A stretch of 64,000 bases of DNA. Source: Carettochelys insculpta. Taxonomy: Eukaryota > Chordata > Testudines > Carettochelyidae. The position numbers and the translations under genes are program-made. The first letter of the stretch is position 1; each line of letters starts with the position of its first letter. The notes under the pieces are model-generated. The model did not search any database. It saw nothing but the letters and a program-made list of their open reading frames with translations, and was not told the origin of the DNA. The stretch is from assembly GCF_033958435.1 (NCBI RefSeq), contig NC_134138.1, positions 9,622,001-9,686,000 on the forward strand, read 5' to 3'. Shown piece after piece: positions 1 to 9,644 of this stretch.

Positions 1-544
1 AGGAAGGATTTGGGCCTGAAGGTGAGTGTATGTTACAAATTAGCCTCCCAAAGCGGGAATGTTATTTAAAGCACTCTGGGCTATGAATGAATTATTGGAA
101 GAACCAGGGGGTAACTGAAGGCAGGGTGCCTACAGCACCCCACCATGCTTTTAGGGGGTGCGCTCTGTGACTTTAGAGATGGAAAGTTCATAGATATTTT
201 AAAGGCATGGAAGAAAGCCAGTTTTCATATTTTTTGGGAGAAAATGGAAATTTGGGGGAAAAGTGAAATATCTACTATCTTTATTTATTGAAACTAAATT
301 TTATTTCTTTAAGAATGAGAAATATATTATGCGTATGTATCATTTAATTAGCACATAGAAATTACTGAACAGCTTATTTATGAAATAAATACATATAACT
401 ATGACACCTTTTCATCTCCAGAGATGGTGGTTAGCAGCAGTGGTGAGGATCTGAGGACAGTGTTTGAGTATGCAGCTTCCCTCATGGCTTAGCCATCCAA
501 TACGGGATTTGCACAGTCAATTGTAATAACTGCATATCGGTCTG
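1..544. other. No gene recognised
   Basis: A/T-rich DNA with stop codons in every frame. I recognise no exon, RNA gene or repeat family here. Confidence 0.5.
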
Positions 545-559
545 TTTCCGAATTCTTGA

Positions 560-2800
560 GTCTGAGAGTTTTTACTTTTAAGACGAAGTTCTTTTGCATG
601 GCTTGCACATATACTATCGAAGGATGACATGTCCTGTCATAGCAATCATCACCAGGTATTTCGAACTGATGATGTAGATTCCCAGGATTTTGGATGGATG
701 TTGAATTTTTTCATGGCGTTTTTGCATGTATCCTTGAATCTTAGCTTTGGTCTTCCTCTTGTTCTCAACCCACATGACAGTTCACTGAAGTGGATTTCTT
801 TGGGAAGATGTTTGTCACCCATTCTTCTCACATGACCAAGCCATCGAAGTCTTCTGCTGTTGAGGATCGCTATGAGGCTGGGTATGCCAGATCTTGAGAG
901 GATTTGAAACTTTATCTTGCCAGTTGATATTCATAATTCAGCGGATGCAGTGAAGATGGAAGATGTTCAGTTTTTTCTCCTGTTTCGAGTAGGTGGTCCA
1001 TGACTCGGAACCATGTAGCAGGATACTCATTATACATGCCTGGTAGATTAGTATCTTTGTATTCACTGTCAGCTTAGGATTGTTCCACTCTCATTTCATA
1101 AGTCTGCCAAAAATAGCAGCTGCCTTCCCAATTCTGATGTTCAGTTCTTCATCCATGGATAGGTTTGTGGTGACAGTAGATCCAAGGTAACAGAACTGTT
1201 GAACAACATTTAATTGGCTGTTATCCAAAATTACATTGGGTCACTGAAGTATACCTTAAGTGAATATAACAGTTCTCTTCAAGCTTATGTAAAGGGAAAA
1301 CAACTTGCAGGCTCTGGACAGAGTATCCATCAGTGACTGCAGTGTGTCTTCATTATGAGCGACGAGAGCTGCATCATCTGAGAAGAGGAGTTCCCTAAAG
1401 AGAACTTTCTTGACTTTAGTTTTTTCCTTGAGTCTTGCCAGGTTGTAGAGAGAGCCATCTTATCCTGTGTAGAGAAATACGTCACTGTGTGAGTTTTGAA
1501 ATGCACAATTTAGTACAACTGAGAAGTATATGTCAACGAACGTAGGGGCAAGAACACACCCCTGTATGACTCCGCTGTTCATTACAAACGGTTCCAATGA
1601 AGATCCATCTTATTGCACTGTTGCTTTCATGTTTTTGTGAAAGGATGTTATGACCTTGAGTAGGGTCGGTGGACAGCCAATGTTGGTAAATATTCTGTAT
1701 GGTCCTGACCTACTAATTGTGTCAAACGCCTTTGTTAAATCCATAAATCTTATGAATAACGGCTTTCGTTGTTCTCTGCATTTTTCCTGTAGCTGTCAAA
1801 GAGAGAAAATCATGTCCATTTTTGACCTGCCAGCCCTGAAGCCACATTGTGTTTCTGAAAAGACTTGACTGCAAGTTTTTGAAGGCATTTGAGAATGACA
1901 TGGACAAATGCTTTTCCTGTGATGCTTAGTAATGAGATGCCTCTGTTGTTGTTGCAGTCACCCTTGTCACCTTTGTTTTTATAGACTGTGATGATGTTTG
2001 CATCCTTTGTGTCATTTGGGTCATCTCCTGCTTGCCAACATTTTAGGAGTAAATCAGAGAGGCAAGGGAAGAGCACAGCCTTGTTTGCCTTCATGACTTC
2101 AGCTGGGATTCTGTTGTTTCCTGGAGATTTTCTACTGGAGAGAACATCAAGAGCTTGAGAAAGTTCCTCCTCTCCAGGGTCTGCATCTAGCTCAGACATT
2201 TCTGGAAGAGTTGGGATGAGGTCGTCACATTCAGGTTGTATTATACGCTCATGGGAATAAAGACTTGAGTAGTATTCCACCCATCTAGACATCTGTGATT
2301 TTTTTTCTGTGGTCACCTGTCCATTTAAATGCTTCAGTGGGGCAACTTTGGTAATGTTTGGGCCAAGTTCTTTCCTCAATCCATCATACATAGTTTTCAG
2401 GTTGCCCAAATCAGACGCCTTTGGAATATTGGAACATAGATCAGCCCAGTACTTGCTCGCACACCACTAAGGTTCTCTCTGAAGAATAGATCTTGATGTC
2501 AAAGTTGATCTCTTTGGCTTTGAGATGGGTTCTTTATGCTCTTCAGATGTGCCTTGTGTTTTTCTTCAAGAAGAGGTGTGAGAATGTCACCATTTTCATT
2601 GATCCTGTCTTTGTTAGAGAATTTACATGTTCCAAAGGCAGATTTGGCACATTTGTATATTGCATATCTCAGCATGGACCATGTTTCATTAATTGTTTGC
2701 TGGTCAGGTTTGTGTTCCATTTTGCAAGGGAGACCATCTGTGAAGACAGAACATTTCAGCACATCTCTGGTATTGAGGGCATTGATCTTTGGCTTACTGC
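560..2800 (-). pseudogene. LINE reverse transcriptase and C-terminal remnant
   Basis: Minus-strand pieces in several frames. The piece at 2762-2499 matches the linker. The piece at 2409-1810 has SRKSPGNNRIPAEVMKA, then ANIITVYKNKGDKGDCNN and GISLLSITGKAF, the fingers region of the reverse transcriptase. Near 1590-1540 a GVIQGCVLAPTF block is readable. Near 1400-1330 the catalytic loop appears as FSDDAALVAH, where an F-A-D-D is usual. The C-terminal tail at 831-649 has the GRPKLRFKDT-type block and a W-E-S block. Frame breaks between pieces and one altered catalytic-loop residue mark a fossil. Confidence 0.85.
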
Positions 2801-2804
2801 ATTC

Positions 2805-2816
2805 CTTTTTTATATA
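2805..2816 (+). repeat. Left 12-bp target-site duplication of the PLE
   Basis: CTTTTTTATATA here is repeated exactly at 3968-3979 on the other side of the PLE. The LINE continues outside both copies, so this is the original target. Confidence 0.85.
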
Positions 2817-3054
2817 AAAACAAAAAAGCAGTCAAGTAGTACTTTAAAGACTAACAAATAATTTATTAGTAACAGAGAGTAAGTGGTGCTAGTCTATACA
2901 CTATCAAAACAAAAAGCAGTCAAGTAGCACTTTAAAGACTAGCAAAATAGTTTATTGGGTGAGCTTTTGTGGGACAGACTCACTTCTTCATACCATAGCC
3001 AGACCAGAACAGACTCAATATTTAAGGCATAGAGAACCAAAACAGTAATCAAAG

Positions 3055-3705
3055 TTGACAAATCAGAAAAAAAATTATCAAGGTGAGCAAATCAGAGAGC
3101 AGAGGGGAGGGCGGGGGAGGAGTGTGATTAATCAGGATGCCACACTCCAGAAGGCCCTAGGTGACAGGCCTGTCCTCTCCTATAGACAACCTCCCAACCT
3201 TATGAGGATTCTAAGCAATAGCCACAGTCTATACCGCAGGAATACCAGACTTGGGATTTTTCCTTGCAACAAAGCCCACTGCCAGTTTTGTCCACATATC
3301 TATTCTGGCAATACCATCACTGGACCTAACCAGGTTAATCACAAAATCACAGGCACATTCTCATGCTCCTCAACTAACATATATGCCATCATGTGCCAAC
3401 AATGCCCAGATGCTTTGTATATTGGACAGACTTCAAACTCTCTCAGACAAAGAGTTAATGGGCACAAAACAGACATCAAAACATTCCTGATCCACAAACT
3501 AGTTAGTCTACATTTTAATGGAGTCGGCCATTCTGTTAATGACCTAAGAGTCTGCGTTTCATTGAAGAAGAATTTTCAGTCTCCTTTACAAAGACAAGCT
3601 GCTGAACTCTCTTTCATATTCAAATTCGACACATTAACACATGGTTTGAACCGGGATGCAAATTTTCTGGGACATTATAGGAGCTCTTTGGCATACTTGG
3701 CTTAA
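3055..3705 (+). CDS. PLE C-terminal domain with GIY-YIG endonuclease (truncated protein)
   Basis: A 216-residue open frame. About residues 30-60 match the PLE linker (RPVLSYRQPPNL). Then comes a Cys-rich block CNKAHCQFCPHI near residue 75, an ITGPNQVNHKITGTFSC block, and the GIY-YIG core as IYAIMCQQCPDALYIGQT near residues 108-125. The catalytic Arg lies in SLRQRVNGHK and the catalytic Glu in the RQAAELSFI segment. In intact PLEs this domain follows the reverse transcriptase and cuts the target; here that domain is missing. The core has lost one residue compared with the copy at 12 kb (STN-IYAIMC against STNIIYAIMC). The ATG chosen is only the first in the frame. The protein is unlikely to work. 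Confidence 0.8.
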   Translation: MTNQKKNYQGEQIREQRGGRGRSVINQDATLQKALGDRPVLSYRQPPNLMRILSNSHSLYRRNTRLGIFPCNKAHCQFCPHIYSGNTITGPNQVNHKITGTFSCSSTNIYAIMCQQCPDALYIGQTSNSLRQRVNGHKTDIKTFLIHKLVSLHFNGVGHSVNDLRVCVSLKKNFQSPLQRQAAELSFIFKFDTLTHGLNRDANFLGHYRSSLAYLA

Positions 3706-3847
3706 TCTAATTCTTGACTCCTCCCCCGCCCTCCCCTCTGCTCTCTGATTTGCTCACCTTGATATTTTTTTTCCGATTTGTCAACTTTGATTACTGTTTT
3801 GGTTCTCTATGCCTTAAATATTGAGTCTGTTCTGGTCTGGCTATGGT

Positions 3848-3883
3848 CTGAAGAAGTGGGTCTGTCCCACGAAAGCTCACCTA
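3848..3883 (+). ncRNA. Hammerhead-ribozyme-like block in PLE tail (candidate)
   Basis: CTGAAGA fits the CUGANGA core. GTGGG and CCCAC form a 5-bp stem, followed by GAAA, then A-G, a loop and C-U-A, fitting a minimal stem III and a UH cleavage position. One extra A lies between the core and stem II, and no convincing stem I is visible. The inverse copy at about 2955-2990 has decayed core bases. Confidence 0.45.
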
Positions 3884-3967
3884 ATAAATTATTTGTTAGT
3901 CTTTAAAGTGCTACTTGACTGCTTTTTGTTTTGATAGTATACAGACTAAAACAGCTCCTTTCTGTTG

Positions 3968-3979
3968 CTTTTTTATATA
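3968..3979 (+). repeat. Right 12-bp target-site duplication of the PLE
   Basis: Exact copy of the 12 bases at 2805-2816. Confidence 0.85.
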
Positions 3980-4288
3980 GAGTTTATTTGGGATTATTTT
4001 CACTCTGCTGATGATCAAGGAGTGATCAGTCTCACAATCTGCACTGTGATACGTGCATGTAAATTAGATGGTGTTGAGATGTTTTCTGCATACTAATACA
4101 AGGTCAGGTTGATGCCAGTGACTGAGTCTGGCGTGGCACCTTGAAAGCCTGTGACACTCTTTTGAGTTAAAGAGTGTATTAGTGATGCAGAGCTGATTCC
4201 AAGAGCTGAATTTGGGAAGCCTTTCACCATTTCTCTTCATTTTCCCAATACCGTGATAATTGAGACAGACAGGCCAGGACTGATGGTC

Positions 4289-4740
4289 TTATCCAACTCT
4301 TTCATTGAAGTCACCAAGGCTGTTCAGTTGTGTGCTGGTTGGTAAGGAGTCGATAACTTTCTGAAGATTATAATAAAAGCGGTCCTTGTCCTTGGAGCTC
4401 GATGCCAATGTGGGTGCATAAGCACTGATGATGCTGATATACGCTGACTTGATGCAGAGCTTCAAGGATGTAACGCGTTCCGATTCAGCTGTTGGCTTAT
4501 TGATAGATTTCACCATATTGTTCCGAACAGCAAATCCAACTCTGTAGAGGTGGTGGTCCTCTGAATTCAAGCCCTTCCAGAAGAAAGTGTAGTTGGTCTC
4601 TTTCACTGACCCAGAATCTGCCTGCCTGGTTTCCTGAAGAGCAGCAATGTTGATGTTCAGTTTGTGTAGCTATTGATCTATGACTGCTGTCTTGTGTATT
4701 GAGTCTGTGTTTGTAAAGTCATGGGCAGATTCAAGTCCCA
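4289..4740 (-). pseudogene. LINE endonuclease remnant (APE / exonuclease-endonuclease-phosphatase fold)
   Basis: In the living element this domain nicks target DNA to start target-primed reverse transcription. The minus-strand frame carries an INIAALQETR block just above 4606, then YTFFWKG, VGFAVRN, a SAYAPT motif and a GDFNERVG motif, in the order expected of the family. An upstream KTAVIDQ block extends it to about 4740. The DPRSKHWHLID-type region expected after GDFN is not seen before the PLE insertion. Stops near the start show it is dead. It differs from the copy at 7.2 kb, which has a PERRMALIARKL block in the same place, so two subfamilies are present. Confidence 0.8.
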
Positions 4741-5146
4741 GACACATGGCCGCACATTTCAGCTACCAAGCCGGAGACAAGTTGATTTATTATTTTGTTT
4801 TATGGCGGGTACGTCATTTACATCTACTTTTCGATTTTTGGTCTATCCCCATGCACCCAATGAGGAAGGCAGATGTGGTGGGTCAACACCTTATTGACCA
4901 GGAGTTGCCCGGCTTGAGGTGGGAAATAGTTTTGAATAATGACAAACATAATAGAATTGGAGAGATACACTAAGTACCTGTGGGGATTTTTCTTTTTTTT
5001 CACTGGTTGACATAGTTCTAAAACAGGAGAAAAAATTAAAATGTCAAAAACAGAAAGCATCAATATTGTTGACATGATGTTATAATGCAAACAGAGGAGA
5101 AACTTGTGTTTCTGGAGAAAAAGCTTGGAAAATGAACATTCCGACA

Positions 5147-5568
5147 TCTAGTGTGACAGAGTCAGGCCAAAGGGCTACAGGAGAGTAATGAAAGAGAAAT
5201 ATATTAGCTCCAGATTAAATAGGTCCCTGGTCCCCCAGGTAAACTAGCAAAGGCTACTTTAGAACTAGTAAGAACTTGCCAGAATCAGTCAGAGCAATCA
5301 GGTCAGTTAAAGCACCTGGAGCCAATTAGGAGGTTTCCAAAGGCAAGGGAGTCGGACTAATTAGAACCCCTGGGGCCATTTAAGGACTAGTAGAGACTGG
5401 TTAAAAAGGGCTCCTCTTCTGTTAGCTCAGTGCACGCAAGGAGCTGAGGAGAGAAGGTGCAGTGGAGGATCTGGGGGGTAGCAACCACAAACAGGTACCA
5501 GAGAGAAGAACCTGGGGACGGTAAAGAAGATGTTGGGGAGGGCTGAGGAGTCATGGCCCACGGAACTG
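5147..5568 (+). mobile_element. LTR-like dispersed repeat (putative), TGTGACAGAGTCAGGCC type
   Basis: Begins TGTGACAGAGTCAGGCC and holds a TTAAAAAGGG box near 5401, as a promoter-bearing LTR might. A related start, TGTGATAGGGTCAGGCC, occurs at 12528 with a similar TTTTAAAAAG box. I see no polyadenylation end or internal region, so solo LTR is an inference. It abuts the LINE piece at about 5570 and may have cut off its 3' end. Confidence 0.4.
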
Positions 5569-5569
5569 C

Positions 5570-6315
5570 AGCAGTCATGTGGCTGTTACTGGAGATGTTA
5601 GCAGACAGCTGCTTTCACAGAGTCCCTCGGAGAGTTCACCATGGCGGAGTTGCTTAGGGATTCTTGAGTTCTCCATTTGTACGACGTGCCCTGTCCAGCG
5701 AAGCTAGGCTTTCAGAATCATGGCTTTGATGCTTGTGGTTCCTGCTCTGTCCAGGACTTCCAGGTTTGTGACTCTGTCCTGCCATGGAATGTGCAGTATT
5801 GACCTCAGGCTGCGTGCGTGGAAGTGCACCAATGGTTTCACATGTTTTCTGTACAAGGTCCAAATGTCACGTCCATACAGGGGCTGGTCAGGACTACAGC
5901 CTTGAGCACTTTCAGTTTAGTGGGCTGTCGGATATTGTGCTGATTCAACACTCATGCTCCCAGATGTCCTAGTGCCTGGTTGGCCTGGCAGATCCTGGCA
6001 TTGATTTCTTTGTCAAAGGAGCCATCACTAGCTATCATGCTGCTGAGGTCCTTGAACTCATCTACTGTTTTTAACTCTGTTCCTTCAATAGATATTGAAC
6101 TGGGGACAACAGCAGATCCTGGAGCAGACAGAAACAGTACCTTGGTCTTTCCTAGGCTGATGGTCAAACCAAAGAAGTGGGTGGTTTCAGCAAACTTGTT
6201 TGATGATGAGCTGTAGATCAGATTCCTTGTGTGACATAAGTGCACAGTTGGCAGCAAAAAGGGCTTCAAGGATGAGCCTCTCAAGTATCTTGGTTTTAGC
6301 ATTCAAACAACGAAG
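5570..6315 (-). pseudogene. LINE subfamily B, reverse transcriptase C-terminal part
   Basis: The minus-strand frame 6302-5952 reads KFAETTHFFGLTISLGKTKVLF, then ISIEGTELKTVDEFKDLSSMIASDGSFDKEINARICQANQALG, the thumb region of the CFDP2-like LINE reverse transcriptase. Just upstream the catalytic loop has decayed to FAANCAL. The match continues in another frame (about 5900-5690, RSLR and QDRVTNLEVLDRA-like pieces) and ends near 5600 at a GELSEG block. It abuts the oppositely oriented 5' part of the same subfamily at about 6315. Confidence 0.8.
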
Positions 6316-6319
6316 GGGT

Positions 6320-8475
6320 GTATGGCGTGTCCAGGGGGGGGTCACACCTCTGGTGTGGGGGACATGGCATGCCTCTTCTGAGGCAGTTCATGCACCTTTG
6401 GTCCCCACCTGGCACTCAGCTCTCACCTGTGGCTCCTAGAAGCTGTAACATGTGCAGCAGCCACACCCTGATAAACTGTTTCGACAAGCAGGCTAAACCA
6501 GATGCAGGTAGCTGACAGGTCTGAAATCTTCGGTGAGATAGGGACTTGCCTATCTCAGCATGCAAAATCAGCTCCGGCAGACTGGATGGATGAGATCAAC
6601 AGCAAGATCCAACGACCAGGAAAGCGGTTCTGAAAAGCTCTGTGGAGAGCAAAGGGCATGAGAAGGCACCAAAGATGGCATGGCCATCCACTGCAGCCTA
6701 GGAAGTTTCCAGCCATGATGACTTTTCGTACCACTGGAACCAGGTTTCTGAGGCCGAGAGAATGGAACTGCCCCTTTGCAATGGCTTCTCCACTTTAAAC
6801 ATTCTTGCTCACAGGTTCTTTGCACGTTCTCATCTCTCGAACCAGTCTAATTTATTAGTCTACATCTTCTGTTTACTTCAAAGTCCTGTGGTGATGGGGG
6901 AGGGGTGAAGCGACAGGTGAAGGTGACCGCTGGGAGTCATAGTTCCAAACCTGCACATAGACGGCCTGTGGACTTGGGTTGCTCGCCTCTGTCCCTGGGA
7001 CAACAGAGGAGTTCAGCAACATCCCAGGTGACTGAGCAGGCCTTTTTAGGAGCAGCACTGCTCACCCTCAAATGAAGGAGGAGACAAGAAAAGGTGTCTC
7101 AAAAATTGCTTGTCCCAACCAAACTGGCCAGCATGCCACAGCTGGTAGTTTTACCCTCACAGCAGTTGAAAAACTGTGAAAAGAAAGATAATATTTGGAG
7201 CATGGAACATTCGCATCCTCTTGGACAGGGAGAACATTATGAAGCCTGAGAGAAGAATGGCCCTTATAGCAAGAAAACTGGCATGCGGTAACATTGACAT
7301 AGCCGCTCTCAACGAGACCAGACTTGCAGAGGAATGATCCATCTGTGACCTGAAAGGAGGTAACACCTTCTTTTGGAAAGGCAGGCCAGAAAACGAAGAC
7401 AGAATCTACAGAGTGGGACTCGCCATCAAGACATGACTTCTGTGCCAGCTTCCTGACCTACCAACTTGCACCAGTGACCATTTGATCAAGCTCTGCTGCC
7501 CCCCGCAACCCTTTGCACCATGTTACAGTCATCAGCCCTTACGCCCCCACTCTGACTAGCAGCAATGAAGCAAAAGAGAGTTTCTACAAGGACCTTGACT
7601 GTCTTGCAAAAGCAACTACTCCTAGTGACAAGCTTCTGCTGTTGGGTGACTTCAATGCCAGAGTCGGCAAGGACTGTAGGAACTGGAAAGGGGTGCTGGG
7701 GCATCACGACATTGGTAACGTGAATGCCAGCAGCCTTCCTGCTGAATTTGTGTGCAGAAAATGACCTGATGATTACCAACACTGTTCAGGCAGACTGATA
7801 AATATAAGCCCACATGGATGCACCTGAGATCAAAACATTGGCACCTGATTAACTACATCATCAGTCGCAGGAGGGACGTTCGTGATGTTAAGATCACCAG
7901 TGCCATGCGTGGAGCTGAGTGCTGGACTGATCATAGACTCGTCAGATTGTCCTTATTCTGCACATCACATCACTGTGCCGCAAGAAGCTCAAGGTTGTCA
8001 GACCCTCAACATCGGGAAGCTGCAACATATTGGTCATCGTGAGAAATTCGCAGTCCACCTTGATGATGTGCTGACGTCCCATGGACCTCTGACTGGAGAC
8101 CCAGCACCAAAGTGGGACCAGTTTAAAACCCTCGTGACAGAGTCAGCAAAGTCAACGCTAGGACTGAAAAAGAGTTCACCAAGACTGGTTTGATGAAAAT
8201 GACAAGACCACCATGAAGATCTTAGAGGAAACACAGAACGCATTTCTGTTATGGCAAAACAATCAGTCGTCAACTCCAAGATGTTCTTCAGTGCTATCAA
8301 AGCTGTAGATGGACCTTCAAAGCCAAGCATTACACCTCTCCTGTCTGCAGATGGTGTTACCCTACTGAGGAAGAAGAGCAGCATCAACAATAGGTGGAGA
8401 GAGCACTTCAGCAACCGTCTCAACAGGCCCTCCGTAGTCAACCCTGCAGCCCTAGACCACTTCACTACTGATATA
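6320..8475 (+). mobile_element. LINE subfamily B, 5' part (leader, endonuclease, linker)
   Basis: Plus-strand LINE piece. About 6320-7180 looks like the untranslated leader, though this rests on general resemblance. The endonuclease runs about 7185-8000 and the linker before the reverse transcriptase ends near 8470. In-frame stops at about 7336 and 7435 and frameshifts make it dead. Together with the minus-strand piece at 5570-6315 it forms a head-to-head arrangement with the middle of the element missing. Confidence 0.75.
7185..8470 (+). pseudogene. LINE APE-like endonuclease and linker remnant
   Basis: Readable blocks in order: FGAWNIRILLDR, PERRMALIARKLACGNIDIAALNETRLAEE (then a stop), NTFFWKGRPENEDRIYRVGLAI, SPYAPTLTSSNEAKESFYKDL with LLLLGDFNARVGKD (frame from 7513), RSKHWHLINYIISRRRDVRDVK with AECWTDHRLVRLSL (frame from 7818), and a linker with LLSADGVTLLRKKSSINNRWREHF (8251-8460). 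These match the catalytic N, D-N and D-H motifs of an APE-type nuclease. Several stops and frame changes separate the blocks. Confidence 0.85.
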
Positions 8476-9055
8476 GTCTACATTATGCTTATTCTCTCCT
8501 TTTCCTCTGCTCCTGCTAAAAAACAAACAAGCAAACAAAAAAACTGGTTGAGGTGTTATCACAAAGTTTACAATTCCTGATCTTCCCTATATTTGTCCAC
8601 CCATCTGTAAGTACTGCCAACGGGTTTCATAGATTTTTTTTTTCCTGGTACAGTTTGCATTATGTGTTTATATTCTGACTGTCAAAAAGGCTTGCTCAGA
8701 GATTGTGTGCTGGGTAACTGGCAGGGTGATGCTAATAGTTTAAATGCTGCCTGCCAATAACTGTTTGCAGTGATGGATAATGGAATACCAGAGGCCTACA
8801 TCAGGCAAGCTGACAGACTTGACGGCCCCTGGGCAAAGGTTCTGATTCTCTACCGGCACATTTAAGTTCCTTGTCTTCAAATCTGAGAGCTCCAATAACT
8901 CTGCTAGACACTAAAAATCATGAACTTCACACTGGATTTACAGCTTATTACTGCAGTCTGTAACCCAATAGCTCTCTCTGTGCAGTGTCTGCAGAGGTAG
9001 GAACAGGCCACTCTACTTTGATGGGTCCCTTACAAAAGGTGCTTACTGCTTCCGC
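8476..9055. other. No gene recognised
   Basis: A/T-rich DNA with a run of A/C-rich triplets near 8518-8545. No motif or repeat family recognised. Confidence 0.4.
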
Positions 9056-9072
9056 TAAATCATAGAATCATA

Positions 9073-9508
9073 GGCTGTGTCTACACGTGCCCCAAACTTC
9101 GAAATGGCCATGCAAATGGCCATTTCGAAGTTTACTAATGAAGCGCTGAAATGCATATTCAGCGCTTCATTAGCATGCGGGCGGCAGCCGCGCTTCGAAA
9201 TTGACGCTCCTTGCCGCTGCGCGGCGCGTCCAGACGGGACTCCTTTTCGAAAGGATGCTGCCTACTTCGAAGTCCCCTTATTCCCATGAGCTCATGGGAA
9301 TAAGGGGACTTCGAAGTAGGTGGCGTCCTTTCGAAAAGGAGCCCCGTCTGGACGTGCTGCACGGCGGCAAGGAGCATCAATTTCGAAGCGCGGCTGCCGC
9401 CCGCATGCTAATGAAGCGCTGAATATGCATTTCAGCGCTTCATTAGTAAACTTCGAAATGGCCATTTGCATGGCCATTTCGAAGTTTGGGGCACGTGTAG
9501 ACACAGCC
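9073..9508. mobile_element. 436-bp near-perfect palindrome with transposon-like ends
   Basis: Two arms of exactly 218 bp (9073-9290 and 9291-9508) mirror each other with few mismatches around a CCATGAGCTCATGG centre. The ends read GGCTGTGTCTACAC on both strands, the signature of the local inverted-repeat DNA elements. The arms contain repeated TTCGAA and GCGCTTCATTAG blocks. Unlike the other local elements, no 3-bp target duplication is seen: ATA lies on the left and CTG on the right. It lies beside a TCATAGAATCATA stretch that looks like a CR1 tail. Confidence 0.85.
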
Positions 9509-9529
9509 CTGGTGTGGCAGCTCCTAGAG

Positions 9530-9640
9530 ACCAACCAGGCCAGGGTCCCACTGATCTAGGCCCACACAAACATAGGGAAAATTGCAGTTCCTGCCCCAAA
9601 GATTTTATAATCTAAAAGACAGGACGGAACAGGTGGCTGA
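9530..9640 (+). repeat. Old dispersed amniote repeat fragment
   Basis: Reads like a 'lowest-common' repeat also seen at 46030-46140 and more weakly at 27640-27735: a CTAG..C-ACAAACATAG core, a CCTGCCCCAAAGA block, then TATAATCTAAAAGACA. I recognise it as a widespread old element but cannot name the family. Confidence 0.4.
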
Positions 9641-9644
9641 GACA

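Larger units (their letters stand above)
2817..3967 (+). mobile_element. Penelope-like element with inverted terminal tails, family 2
   Basis: A 1151-bp insertion inside the LINE, bounded by an exact 12-bp duplication. It carries one reading frame for a PLE C-terminal domain. The segments at about 2890-3124 and 3716-3951 are long inverted repeats of each other, about 235 bp each. The extreme left has an extra partial tail in direct orientation (2820-2870 resembles 2910-2965), a known PLE habit. No reverse transcriptase domain is present, so the copy is 5' truncated or internally deleted. Its tails carry hammerhead-like blocks. Confidence 0.88.
545..4740 (-). mobile_element. Degenerate APE-type non-LTR retrotransposon (LINE), subfamily A, split by a PLE
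   Basis: A long minus-strand LINE copy. Read from high to low coordinates it holds an APE-like endonuclease (about 4740-4280), a linker (about 2800-2500, after the interruption), a reverse transcriptase (about 2410-1000) and a C-terminal tail (about 830-650). Databases often mislabel this protein type as 'craniofacial development protein 2-like'. I cannot fix the clade; RTE-like is one possibility. A Penelope-like element sits inside the linker at 2817-3967, and the LINE resumes on both sides. Many stops and frameshifts make it non-functional. Confidence 0.85.

Noticed and set aside
9077..9559. Pairs of nearly identical short frames on opposite strands
   Set aside because: They are the mirror-image readings of the palindrome arms, not genes.
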